Positions 1 to 5,555 of a stretch of 9,064 bases of DNA are shown one piece after another. The number at the start of each line of letters is the position of its first letter. The first letter of the stretch is position 1. A program made the position numbers and the translations under genes. This stretch comes from Thermodesulfovibrionales bacterium (GTDB lineage Bacteria; Nitrospirota; Thermodesulfovibrionia; Thermodesulfovibrionales; SM23-35), in contig JAGVMY010000125.1 in NCBI GenBank assembly GCA_020053565.1, positions 1-9,064 on the forward strand. The letters run 5' to 3'. The notes under the pieces are model-generated. The model worked only from the letters and a program-made list of their open reading frames with translations. It was not told the origin of the DNA and did no database searches.

Positions 1-2
1 AA

Positions 3-158
3 AGGAGATTGTCCGCCATAGGCGGACTTGAAACTCCTGAAAAGATTCGGGAACTTCAGAGGAAACTATATCAGAAGGCCAAGCAAGAGAGACTGCGAAA
101 GCCTATGGAAGAAGATGACTGGAAAGCCGTATTCGGGAAAACTGAACGTACGGTTTGA
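3..158 (+). pseudogene. Group II intron-encoded protein, N-terminal fragment
   Basis: The frame starting at base 3 is open through the left edge and reads LETPEKIRELQRKLYQKAKQ, the characteristic opening of bacterial group II intron reverse transcriptase/maturase proteins. Those proteins normally run to roughly 400-600 residues. Here the similarity stops after KQER and the frame runs directly through intron domain V to a TGA at 156-158. None of the reverse transcriptase catalytic motifs (such as YADD) is present. The likeliest explanation is a large internal deletion that fused the first codons of the protein to the sequence just before domain V. There is no plausible function as a protein. 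Confidence 0.75.
11..27. repeat. Perfect 7-bp inverted repeat GTCCGCC-ATA-GGCGGAC
   Basis: The arms at 11-17 and 21-27 are perfectly complementary around a 3-base loop. A related dyad, ATCCGC-ATCAG-GCGGAT, lies at 6530-6546 directly after htpX. The shared TCCGC...GCGGA core suggests a dispersed palindromic motif, but two copies in one window do not prove a family. Confidence 0.45.
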
Positions 159-208
159 TGAGGGGGAACTGGAGATAAGGCTTTCACCACTACGCCAGTT
201 CTCTACTC
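124..208 (+). ncRNA. Group II intron domains V and VI
   Basis: Domain V folds at 124-157. The lower helix pairs 124-131 with 149-156 and carries the catalytic triad AGC (125-127). A two-base bulge (C147, G148) follows, then an upper helix pairs 132-136 with 142-146 around a GAAAA loop. Total length is 34 nt, normal for the family. Domain VI folds at 160-208: 163-172 pairs with 195-204, then A205 is bulged, then 160-162 pairs with 206-208. A205 sits seven bases from the intron end at about 211, the usual place for the branch-point adenosine. The catalytic core at this end is therefore preserved although the protein is lost. Confidence 0.8.
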
Positions 209-211
209 TAC

Positions 212-446
212 CTGTTGTTTTCCCTTTACTCTAAATTTGCCGCCATCACATCAACCTCTTCACGTGTGGGTCGCGGCACGTATCCATGAACAAGCTTGCT
301 CCTGAGAATGTAACAATATGTAAAAAAATCCTATGGATTCCGCTCCATATATTTGAGGCCTGTCAGCTTCTGTGCCAATTTCCGACCTGTTAGTGATTAA
401 ATCCATCCTATAAGAATTTTCCTATGGACGTTTTTGTAATCTAAAG
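212..446. other. Gap between intron remnant and zinc-finger gene
   Basis: No complete gene is seen. The - strand carries a start-less open stretch (226-330, 34 codons, ending VPRPTREEVDVMAANLE) that looks protein-like but is bounded by a stop. It could be the tail of a gene broken by the intron or a later deletion. The only other structure is the terminator-like hairpin at 322-349. Confidence 0.4.
322..349 (-). terminator. Intrinsic terminator candidate downstream of the zinc-finger gene
   Basis: On the - strand, TATGGA and TCCATA form a 6-bp stem around GCGGAA, and the hairpin is followed shortly by GGA and a run of seven T. It lies about 98 nt after the stop of the 447-557 gene, in the right orientation to end that transcript. 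An overlapping ATCC-ATA-GGAT stem directly abuts the T run and could be the working form. The stem is short and not very GC-rich. Confidence 0.5.
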
Positions 447-557
447 CTATTTTTTCTTATGAGTTGCACAGAATTTCGATTTTCCGGTTGCGGAATTCTT
501 ACATTGTGTTCCTTCTTTGGTCTTTGCAGCACATTTTGGTTTTTCTACCATTGCCAT
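447..557 (-). CDS. 36-residue cysteine/histidine zinc-finger-like protein
   Basis: This small gene reads from ATG at 557 to TAG at 447-449. A near-perfect Shine-Dalgarno (AAGGAGG, 562-568) sits 4 nt before the start; a second ATG at 551 would be 10 nt away and is possible. The protein has Cys9, Cys19, Cys30 and His33 in the arrangement C-x9-C-x10-C-x2-H, with the surrounding pattern CAAKTKEGTQCKN...KFCATH. That matches a widespread family of tiny zinc-finger domains (C-A-x-T-x-x-G-x-x-C ... F/Y-C-x-x-H), found both as free small proteins and as ends of larger ones. The remainder is rich in Lys and ends in KKK, which would suit nucleic-acid contact. No function is established for the free form as far as I know. 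It stands alone, with a terminator candidate downstream. Confidence 0.7.
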   Translation of the reverse strand: MAMVEKPKCAAKTKEGTQCKNSATGKSKFCATHKKK

Positions 558-572
558 GTTCCCTCCTTATTT

Positions 573-594
573 TAGTTAAAATAGATTTAAACTA
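573..594. promoter_or_regulatory. 22-bp imperfect palindrome upstream of the zinc-finger gene
   Basis: The 22 bases beginning TAGTTAAAATAG form an inverted repeat with 9 of 11 pairs matching, centred about 27 bp before the start at 557. The position suits an operator or 5' leader hairpin, but the sequence is AT-rich and such dyads arise easily by chance. No convincing -35/-10 pair could be fixed nearby. Confidence 0.25.
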
Positions 595-764
595 TCGCTT
601 TTAATATATCATAAATAGTTTTCTATTGCTTTCTCCCACTAATCGTTAATTTCAACTTTCTTTTAAAATTGTTGAGTAGGAGGTGAAGATTTAATTAGGG
701 ACACATCCCGTATTTGAGTAATCAAGAAAAGCGTTTTTCAAGTATGAACTTCTTTGCTATTTCG

Positions 765-818
765 AATGATAATCATCATTTCTCATCGTGTGCTGGGGTT
801 GCGGAGTTGCAGGTGGAG
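765..818 (+). repeat. 54-bp direct repeat, copy 1, with Fur-box-like head
   Basis: Matches the copy at 2150-2203 at 46 of 54 positions by hand alignment, with weaker similarity for about 30 bp beyond. It starts with a perfect 6-4-6 inverted repeat, AATGAT-AATC-ATCATT (765-780). This shares the block AATGATAATCAT with the classical Fur box consensus. It lies about 190 bp past the 3' end of usp. Confidence 0.7.
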
Positions 819-1011
819 TGGAGAGGCAGAGAAATAACCCTTCAGAGTTCAACTTCACATAGTAGTCTGCACGTCCCCGATTTATAGCCCCATGCTGCTT
901 TCTCCCTGTAATGAGCACGGACCGTACAGATCGGTGAGAGGTCATTCCTGAAGCAGTTAAGCAAGAATTCTACCTATTTTGATCATACTTTCGAATGTGA
1001 ATAGTTATTTT

Positions 1012-1908
1012 TTAAATACCCTCAGTCTTCCCAATAAGAACAGAGCAATCAGCAGCACTAAGGATGTATCTGGATATACTACCTACTACACCTCTGAATC
1101 CTCCCATGCCTTTGCTGCCAACTACAATAATGTCCACCTCCAATGCATTCGCAGTATGTAGGATTTCATCAGAAGGATCGCCTACGTTTGTCAGTTTGTT
1201 TATATTTGAGTATTTTTTACTTAAATATTCAGTAGCTTGTTCAATAATCGTTTGAGACTCCTCTAATTCTATAGAGTTGTATCTTTTCATTTCTTCCATA
1301 ACATGTGCATCTATTTTGATCTTAAATTTATCAGGGATATCATAAAAAGCTGGAGAGATGACGTGGATGATTGTTATTTCCGTATTATCATGAAATGGCA
1401 TTAAAGTGATAGTTTCTCCCGCCTTTGTTGCATACTCAGAGCCATCAGTTGTAAAGAGTATTTTAATTTTGTTCGATGATTCTCTGTGGGGAGGTTTTAC
1501 AACGAGTACCGGTTTGGGAGATGTAATAGACACAGATTTTGTTACACTGCCGACGATACGTGATCTAATTCCTTTCATTCTCTTTGGGCCCATAATAATT
1601 ATATTGGCATTTGCTTCAACTGCTGCATTAACTATACATTTGTCAGGATAGCCATTCATCAGTTCTGTGTTGATTTTTGCAGGAGTGGATTTCAGAATAT
1701 TCACGGCTGAATCGAGTATTTGGGGTGCAATTAATTGTTTGATCTTTTTAATCCTTGAATAATAATAATCCTCTTTATCTTCAAAAGGGTCGTCGCTTAT
1801 GACATGAAGAATGGTGATTTCGTCATTAGCTGACAAATTGAGTCTTGTGAGAAATTTTGTTGCTGTTTCAGAGTATTCTGAACCGTCTGTGGTTAACAAT
1901 ATTTTCAT
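1012..1908 (-). CDS. Universal stress protein with two UspA domains
   Basis: A 298-residue cytoplasmic tandem UspA protein. Domain 1 (about 1-140) opens MKILLTTDGSEYSETA; domain 2 (about 147-298) opens IKILFTTDGSEYATKA, a clear internal duplication. Each has the family's first strand and Asp (Asp8, Asp155), a second strand ending in HVIS, and a C-terminal nucleotide loop. In domain 2 the loop is intact (GSKGMGGFRGVVGS, 264-277), as in ATP-binding Usp proteins, though one residue shorter than the textbook G-2x-G-9x-G-S/T. In domain 1 the loop reads GPKRMKGIRSRIVGS (107-121), with Arg110 at the second glycine, so binding there may be weakened. Such proteins bind ATP or AMP and are induced by starvation and redox or heat stress; the partner here is unknown. 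The start at 1908 fits domain 1 and lies 35-45 bp below a good promoter, although the Shine-Dalgarno is weak. It is monocistronic and flanked by the two 54-bp repeats. Confidence 0.93.
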   Translation of the reverse strand: MKILLTTDGSEYSETATKFLTRLNLSANDEITILHVISDDPFEDKEDYYYSRIKKIKQLIAPQILDSAVNILKSTPAKINTELMNGYPDKCIVNAAVEANANIIIMGPKRMKGIRSRIVGSVTKSVSITSPKPVLVVKPPHRESSNKIKILFTTDGSEYATKAGETITLMPFHDNTEITIIHVISPAFYDIPDKFKIKIDAHVMEEMKRYNSIELEESQTIIEQATEYLSKKYSNINKLTNVGDPSDEILHTANALEVDIIVVGSKGMGGFRGVVGSISRYILSAADCSVLIGKTEGI

Positions 1909-1949
1909 GGTATTATTATCCCGTCCTAATGGAAATATAAAAACAAAAT

Positions 1950-1978
1950 ATAATACCAGTTCTAGTTATTTTTCTAAA
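1950..1978 (-). promoter_or_regulatory. Sigma-70-type extended -10 promoter of usp
   Basis: On the - strand an extended -10, TGG-TATTAT (hexamer 1950-1955, TG at 1957-1958), is preceded after 17 bp by TTTAGA (1973-1978), a modest -35. Transcription would begin near 1943, giving a leader of about 35 nt before the usp ATG at 1908. The flanks are very AT-rich. Confidence 0.5.
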
Positions 1979-2149
1979 AATATATTTTAACTCTTTGCGA
2001 ATTCCTCATATTTAGAAGTGGTTGTTTTCCCTAAATCCATCTTAAAGTGTATTGCGAGATGAAATCCGCATTCTGTGACAAGCATCTGGCGTGCACATTA
2101 GATGAAGGAGTCGAGGTGACGGCATTTTCAGAGAGAAACAATAGTTACA

Positions 2150-2203
2150 AATGGTAATCATCATTTCTCATCGTGCGCCGAATTTGCGGGTTTGCAGGTG
2201 GAG
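2150..2203 (+). repeat. 54-bp direct repeat, copy 2
   Basis: Same orientation as copy 1 at 765-818, with eight differences. The Fur-box-like head here is AATGGT-AATC-ATCATT, with one arm mismatch. It ends about 120 bp before the antitoxin start and begins about 240 bp before the usp start. Differences between the copies do not favour third codon positions in any frame, arguing for a DNA or RNA element rather than a coding repeat. Confidence 0.7.
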
Positions 2204-2254
2204 GCAACAGAAAAATGCCGTCTCTTTCAGGGAGAGATCTTATGCCTTGCCACA

Positions 2255-2300
2255 ATTGACATAATGACATATTGACAATATGCAGAAAGTCTGTTATTTT
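2255..2300 (+). promoter_or_regulatory. Antitoxin-toxin promoter with operator-like repeats
   Basis: The -35 TTGACA (2272-2277) is followed after 17 bp by TATTTT (2295-2300), which has an extended TG at 2292-2293. Two structures overlap the -35. One is three tandem 8-bp units, ATTGACAT-AATGACAT-ATTGACAA (2255-2278). The other is a perfect palindrome CATATTG-A-CAATATG (2268-2282). Both suit binding of an autorepressing AbrB-type antitoxin or its toxin complex. The first unit also supplies a second TTGACA at 2256-2261. Confidence 0.6.
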
Positions 2301-2323
2301 AAAAGAAAAGGAAGGAGGTAGGC

Positions 2324-2587
2324 ATGCTGGTTGCAATTGATAAAAGAGGGAGCATTAACCTTCCCTCAACGATTAGAAAGGAAATGGGCCTCGATATCGG
2401 AACACATCTGGATCTTGAAGTTCTTGAGGGTGGATCGATCGTATTAACGCCTGTCGCGATTTATCCCACTGTGAAGTTGAATGAAAAAGGACTCAAGAAG
2501 CTCACAGAGGCACGCAAGAGCGGTACAGTGAAAATGCCGGCGCAATTGGCGAAACAGATAAGAAATGCCCGATCTGACGCCGACTAA
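2324..2587 (+). CDS. AbrB/SpoVT-family antitoxin
   Basis: An 87-residue protein. Residues 1-45 form a swapped-hairpin AbrB DNA-binding domain: VAIDKRGSINLPSTIRKEMGL, then GTHLDLEV and a closing strand SIVLTPV. It has the family's usual D-K/R-G-x-I-x-L-P-x-x-I-R pattern. Residues 46-87 form a charged, probably flexible tail, the part that in type II systems wraps around the toxin. The start at 2324 is fixed by AAGGAGGT (2312-2319) and by the promoter just upstream. Its end overlaps the start of a RelE/ParE-like gene by 23 bp, the usual antitoxin-first layout. It is expected to neutralise that toxin and repress its own promoter through the repeats at 2255-2282. The pair looks more GC-rich than its surroundings, suggesting transfer. 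Pairing and autoregulation are inferred from layout. Confidence 0.85.
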   Translation: MLVAIDKRGSINLPSTIRKEMGLDIGTHLDLEVLEGGSIVLTPVAIYPTVKLNEKGLKKLTEARKSGTVKMPAQLAKQIRNARSDAD

Positions 2588-2867
2588 GCTTTTTCTCAAA
2601 GACATTGATGCCCTTGCATCAAACCGGCCCGTTCAAGGGAAGATACTCAAAGCCTTGGCCTTTCTTCAGGAAAACCCCTTTCACCCCGGGTTGCACATCG
2701 AGAGGATCATCAATGATCCAACCGCTTGGTCCGTTCGGGACGACAGACAATACCGCATCTCCATTGACCCTATGGCTTACCAAAGCTCCGGCGCCCCGGA
2801 CTGGAACAAAGGTATTATCCTTCTTCGGATACTTGACCACGACGACTTGTACAAAAAGCCCAGATAA
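2565..2867 (+). CDS. RelE/ParE-superfamily toxin
   Basis: A 100-residue basic protein of normal length for the superfamily. It starts with a helical part (LTPTKLFLKDIDAL...) and continues with PFHPGLHIERI. Next come core strands WSVRDDRQYRISI (55-67) with Arg58, Arg61 and Arg64, and a last strand and tail ILLRILDHDDLYKKP (85-99) ending in the family's typical H-x-x-x-Y (His92, Tyr96). RelE-type members cut mRNA in the ribosome; ParE-type members act on gyrase. The sequence does not settle which, though the Arg-rich core, His and Tyr lean towards an RNase. The ATG at 2565 lies inside the antitoxin gene, and no strong Shine-Dalgarno precedes it, so translation is probably coupled. No damage is visible in the frame, so the toxin is probably intact. 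Confidence 0.82.
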   Translation: MPDLTPTKLFLKDIDALASNRPVQGKILKALAFLQENPFHPGLHIERIINDPTAWSVRDDRQYRISIDPMAYQSSGAPDWNKGIILLRILDHDDLYKKPR

Positions 2868-3217
2868 GGGCGATCGATGGAAGGCGTTGCCTTGTCTGCA
2901 ATGTAGGCTAAAGCCCTTTAGCAACCAGCGGCAGTTCGTCAATTACGAATAAGAGTAGTGTCAAATATCAGGCCGGGGGCGAGAAAGTGTTTACAGTCTC
3001 CTGATTGATTCTCCTGGAAATCCTTATTTTTCGTTCCTTCTTGATTTTGCATGTTTGCAGGTGAAACCCGTATTTAATAAAGAGAACCCTAATTGCGCAG
3101 TAGATGAAGTAATCGATAAGAATTAAGGCCCTTTGAGATTGAGGACTTATGAAATCGTTAGCCGAGACATAATCTGAATCTGACGTATCTGTAGCATCAA
3201 ATCTAATCTATTACAAC
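2868..3217. other. Gene-free convergent region
   Basis: About 350 bp lie between the toxin stop and the stop of the - strand acyltransferase gene. I see no credible open frame, promoter pair or strong terminator. A small dyad GCTAAA-GCCC-TTTAGC (2907-2922) has no T run. The + and - frames opposite the toxin's 3' part are shadows. Confidence 0.5.
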
Positions 3218-4324
3218 TCATAATCTCTTTTCATAAATCCTGTATTTCTTATACAATCTTCCCAAGATCATCTCAGCAAGCCTCTGGACAGGGATATTGT
3301 CCTCGAGTATCCATGAGAACTCAACCCGTTTGTACCCGCCTTTTTTAACGGCTTTAAATCCTTCCCTGTAGAGAAGAGCATCAACACCTTTGTTTCTGTA
3401 TTGTGCATCAATACCAAGAAGCATCATTCTGAGGTCTTTTATCTTTCTTGAATAGTAAAGTACCTTTGCGATACTTAAAGGATTGAGTTTACCCTTCATA
3501 TGTTTAAGGACAAAATTAAAATCAGGGAGCATTCCCATAAAACCAACAGGCTCCCCATCCTTTTCTGCAATAAGGGTAAGTTCAGGCACTACTATTTGTT
3601 TCAGCTTATTTGCCATATAGGCAGATTCTTCTTCGGTAATTGGTATAAATCCCCAATTATCTTTCCATGCTGAATTATATACATCCCTGAATATCCGCAT
3701 CTCAGATTCAAATTTTTTTATGTTTACCGGCCGAATACTGATTCCCCTTTTTTCAGCGATCGTTGCAACTCTGAGTACTTTTTCAGGCAAATCTTTTGGG
3801 ATGTCACATATATATGCATAGAGGTCTTTTGTTTTTTTCATGCCATATCTTTCCATTAACTCATTGTAATAGGGAGGATTGTATGGTGTCATCAAGAGGG
3901 GTGGTTCGTTAAATCCTTCTGACAAGAAGCCGCATTCTTCATTTGTAGAAAAGTTCATTGGCCCGCGTATTGAGTCCATACCTTCGTTTTTAAGGATTTC
4001 TGAAGCCTTATCAAGGAGGGATGATGCAAGAGAATAGTCATTAATAGATTCGAAAAACCCGAAGAACCCAACTTTTTCCTTATGAAATTCTCTATGGTAC
4101 TGATCAATAATTGAGATTATCCTCCCGGAAGGTTTTCCATTTTTTTTTGCGAGGAAGTATCGTGCAGTTGCATGCAGAAAGAAAGGGTTTTTATCAGAGA
4201 ATTTTTCCTTCATATCACTCATCAGGGGTGGGACAAAAAGAGGGTCGTGTGAATAGAGGGAGAAAGGTACGTTTATGAAATCATCGAGGTCTTTCTTAGT
4301 GTTAACCTCCATGATCTCTGTCAT
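3218..4324 (-). CDS. GNAT-like acyltransferase, probable bacterial ceramide synthase
   Basis: A 368-residue soluble protein with no signal peptide. The N-terminal half (about 8-175) carries the conserved stretch RGPMNFSTNEECGFLSEGF (120-138) and then PPLLMTPYNPPYY (141-153). The C-terminal half (about 195-368) is GNAT-like: strand LTLIAEKDGEPVGFM (249-263), then LLGIDAQYRNKGVDALLY (302-319) with a Q-x-x-x-x-G acyl-donor loop (Gln308, Gly313). It ends with a helix and YRIYEK, a conserved tail in these proteins. Relatives are usually annotated only as GNAT N-acyltransferase, but the double-domain shape and the position beside Spt match bCerS, which in Caulobacter N-acylates 3-ketosphinganine. 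The start lies 1 bp after the spt stop (TAG-A-ATG), so translation is coupled; Met5 is an alternative start. Ceramide synthase function is inferred from neighbours and family resemblance. Transfer to another amine is possible. Confidence 0.72.
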   Translation of the reverse strand: MTEIMEVNTKKDLDDFINVPFSLYSHDPLFVPPLMSDMKEKFSDKNPFFLHATARYFLAKKNGKPSGRIISIIDQYHREFHKEKVGFFGFFESINDYSLASSLLDKASEILKNEGMDSIRGPMNFSTNEECGFLSEGFNEPPLLMTPYNPPYYNELMERYGMKKTKDLYAYICDIPKDLPEKVLRVATIAEKRGISIRPVNIKKFESEMRIFRDVYNSAWKDNWGFIPITEEESAYMANKLKQIVVPELTLIAEKDGEPVGFMGMLPDFNFVLKHMKGKLNPLSIAKVLYYSRKIKDLRMMLLGIDAQYRNKGVDALLYREGFKAVKKGGYKRVEFSWILEDNIPVQRLAEMILGRLYKKYRIYEKRL

Positions 4325-4325
4325 T

Positions 4326-5555
4326 CTATTTTATTAAACCCAGTGCTTTGCCAACTTTCTCAAATGCCTTGAGTACTCTGTCAAGCTGTTCGTCAGTATG
4401 AGTTGCCATATAGCTTGTCCTTATAAGTGCCCTGCCAGCAGGTACAGCAGGGGTGACAGCTACATTTGCGAATACACCTTCTTCCTGAATCATCATAGCC
4501 ATAGTAAAGGCATCCTGATCTTCACCGACCACAATAGGGATTATAGGTGTCTGGCTCGGGCCCACTTCAAAACCAAGTTCCTTAAAGCCCTGGAGCATTT
4601 TCCTTGTATTTTTCCATAGTTTCTCTCTTCGCTCGGGTTCGTTTTCAATGATGTCAAGAGCTGCACTCACTGAGGCAACAGATGCTGGTGGCGGACTTGC
4701 GCTAAAGATAAAAGACCTTGCAAGGTGTTTTATGTAATGGATTATATCTGCTGAACCTGAGATAAAGCCACCAATAGATGCGAGGGATTTGCTGTATGTG
4801 CCCATTATGAGGTCAACCTCATTTTCAAGTCCGAAGTGCTCTGCGGTACCACGACCATTTTTTCCAAGAACACCTATACTATGTGCGTCATCAACCATTA
4901 TCCGTGCGCCATATTTTTTAGCAAGTGAGACAATTTCAGGCAGGTTTGCGATATCTCCCTCCATACTGAATACGCCATCAACAACGATCAGCTTGTCTCT
5001 CTCTTCATATTCATTGAGTATCCGTTCAAGATCTGTCATATCATTATGTCTGAACTTCCTTATCTCTCCGAATGAGAGTCTGCATCCATCTATAATGCTT
5101 GCATGATCCATCTTGTCGATTATTACTACGTCATCCTTTCCAACGAGAGATGAGATTACACCAAGGTTAACCTGGAAGCCTGTAGAAAAGATAAGCGCAG
5201 CCTCTTTCCCCATGAAACGGGCAAGTTTTTCTTCGAGGTTGACATGGATGTCAAGGGTGCCATTCAGGAATCTCGAACCTGCACAGCCTGTCCCATATTT
5301 TTTTATGGCCTCTATCGCAGCCTCTTTAACCTTTGGATGATTTGTAAGACCCAGATAATTATTTGAACCTACCATAATCATTTTCCGGCCTTTCATTGTG
5401 ATCTCGGGGTCCTGGGCAGTTTCTATTACTCTGAAAAAAGGATAGAGGTTATGAGACATGAGCATTTTAGCCTTATCAAATTTGAAACACTTCTCAAATA
5501 TGTCTGATGATTTTTTTACAGCCATCTGTGAATCCTGTACCAATCTGCTGTCCAT
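4326..5555 (-). CDS. spt: Serine palmitoyltransferase-like alpha-oxoamine synthase
   Basis: A 409-residue PLP enzyme of the alpha-oxoamine synthase family (Spt, KBL, BioF, HemA) that condenses an amino acid with an acyl thioester and releases CO2. Key residues are present: His151 in DHAS (stacks on PLP), Asp222 and His225 in VDDAHS, Lys256 in GTYSKS (Schiff base), and Arg379 in ALIRTS, at the place of the carboxylate-binding Arg of Sphingomonas Spt. Stretches such as GSRFLNGTLDIH, FSTGFQVNLGVIS, DHASIIDGCRLS and the C-terminal THTDEQLDRVL...GKALGLI are closer to Spt than to KBL or BioF as I remember them, and no biotin or threonine-degradation genes are nearby. It is likely cytosolic, making 3-ketosphinganine from serine and a long acyl-CoA or acyl-ACP. 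The start at 5555 has AAGGAAGGG just upstream and overlaps the preceding reductase gene by 40 bp; Met11 is a weaker choice. Amino-acid specificity (serine, or cysteate as in sulfonolipid synthesis) cannot be read from sequence alone. Confidence 0.82.
   Translation of the reverse strand: MDSRLVQDSQMAVKKSSDIFEKCFKFDKAKMLMSHNLYPFFRVIETAQDPEITMKGRKMIMVGSNNYLGLTNHPKVKEAAIEAIKKYGTGCAGSRFLNGTLDIHVNLEEKLARFMGKEAALIFSTGFQVNLGVISSLVGKDDVVIIDKMDHASIIDGCRLSFGEIRKFRHNDMTDLERILNEYEERDKLIVVDGVFSMEGDIANLPEIVSLAKKYGARIMVDDAHSIGVLGKNGRGTAEHFGLENEVDLIMGTYSKSLASIGGFISGSADIIHYIKHLARSFIFSASPPPASVASVSAALDIIENEPERREKLWKNTRKMLQGFKELGFEVGPSQTPIIPIVVGEDQDAFTMAMMIQEEGVFANVAVTPAVPAGRALIRTSYMATHTDEQLDRVLKAFEKVGKALGLIK

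Larger units (their letters stand above)
1..211 (+). mobile_element. 3' remnant of a degenerate group II intron
   Basis: The stretch combines an N-terminal scrap of a group II intron reverse transcriptase with intact-looking domains V and VI and a typical bacterial intron 3' end (CTACTCTAC, ending near 211). The reverse transcriptase, maturase and endonuclease parts that should lie between them are missing, so the element cannot encode its own mobility. The left side runs off the window, so domains I-III cannot be judged. The 3' exon begins near 212, in sequence I could not assign to a gene. Seen directly: the coding scrap, the two RNA helices and the bulged branch adenosine. That it is an internal deletion of domain IV is inference. 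Confidence 0.8.
558..1011. other. Gene-free region with repeat copy and short hairpin
   Basis: Besides the upstream region of the small zinc-finger gene, this gap holds GGGACACATCCC at 698-709 (a 4-bp stem with CACA loop) and copy 1 of the 54-bp repeat at 765-818. The - strand open frame at 757-945 has no ribosome site or recognisable domain and overlaps the repeat, so I do not call it a gene. No clear terminator is visible after usp (stop at 1012). Confidence 0.5.
1909..2323. other. Divergent intergenic region between usp and the toxin-antitoxin pair
   Basis: Holds the usp promoter on the - strand, repeat copy 2 and the antitoxin promoter with its operator elements on the + strand. A 32-codon open frame at 2059-2157 (+, with two Cys and a CDKH motif) has no Shine-Dalgarno and is not called. 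The - strand frame at 2145-2336 is open mainly because it crosses the repeat. Confidence 0.5.

Noticed and set aside
28..234. 68-codon + strand open frame at the left edge
   Set aside because: It reads through group II intron domains V and VI in another frame (GKPYSGKLNVRFDEG is the usual read-through of domain V). It is RNA structure, not a protein gene.
226..330. Protein-like - strand tail ending VPRPTREEVDVMAANLE
   Set aside because: It has no start codon, is bounded upstream by an in-frame stop and overlaps the terminator candidate. I could not recognise a family, so it may be a gene fragment or chance.
757..945. 62-codon - strand open frame
   Set aside because: No ribosome site or recognisable domain. 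Its only link to another sequence (TMRNDDYH) comes from the 54-bp repeat, whose changes do not favour silent positions.
2059..2157. 32-codon + strand frame with FCDKH and a second Cys
   Set aside because: No Shine-Dalgarno, no family recognised and it runs into the repeat. Too weak to call.
2145..2336. 63-codon - strand open frame
   Set aside because: It overlaps the repeat, the antitoxin promoter and the antitoxin start, and has no ribosome site.
2907..2922. GCTAAA-GCCC-TTTAGC hairpin after the toxin gene
   Set aside because: AT-rich 6-bp stem with no following T run. Not supportable as a terminator.
2605..2952. Overlapping + and - frames across the toxin gene (2605-2952 and 2619-2942)
   Set aside because: Shadows of the RelE/ParE-like gene. 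They lack domains and ribosome sites.
3053..3063. GTTTGCAGGTG shared with the end of repeat copy 2
   Set aside because: Only 11 bp match and the rest of the repeat is absent. Likely chance or a very decayed copy.
4326..5555. Calling the synthase KBL (2-amino-3-ketobutyrate ligase) or BioF
   Set aside because: No tdh or bio genes are adjacent, the sequence stretches look closer to Spt, and the neighbours are an acyltransferase and a reductase. Not fully excluded without a tree.
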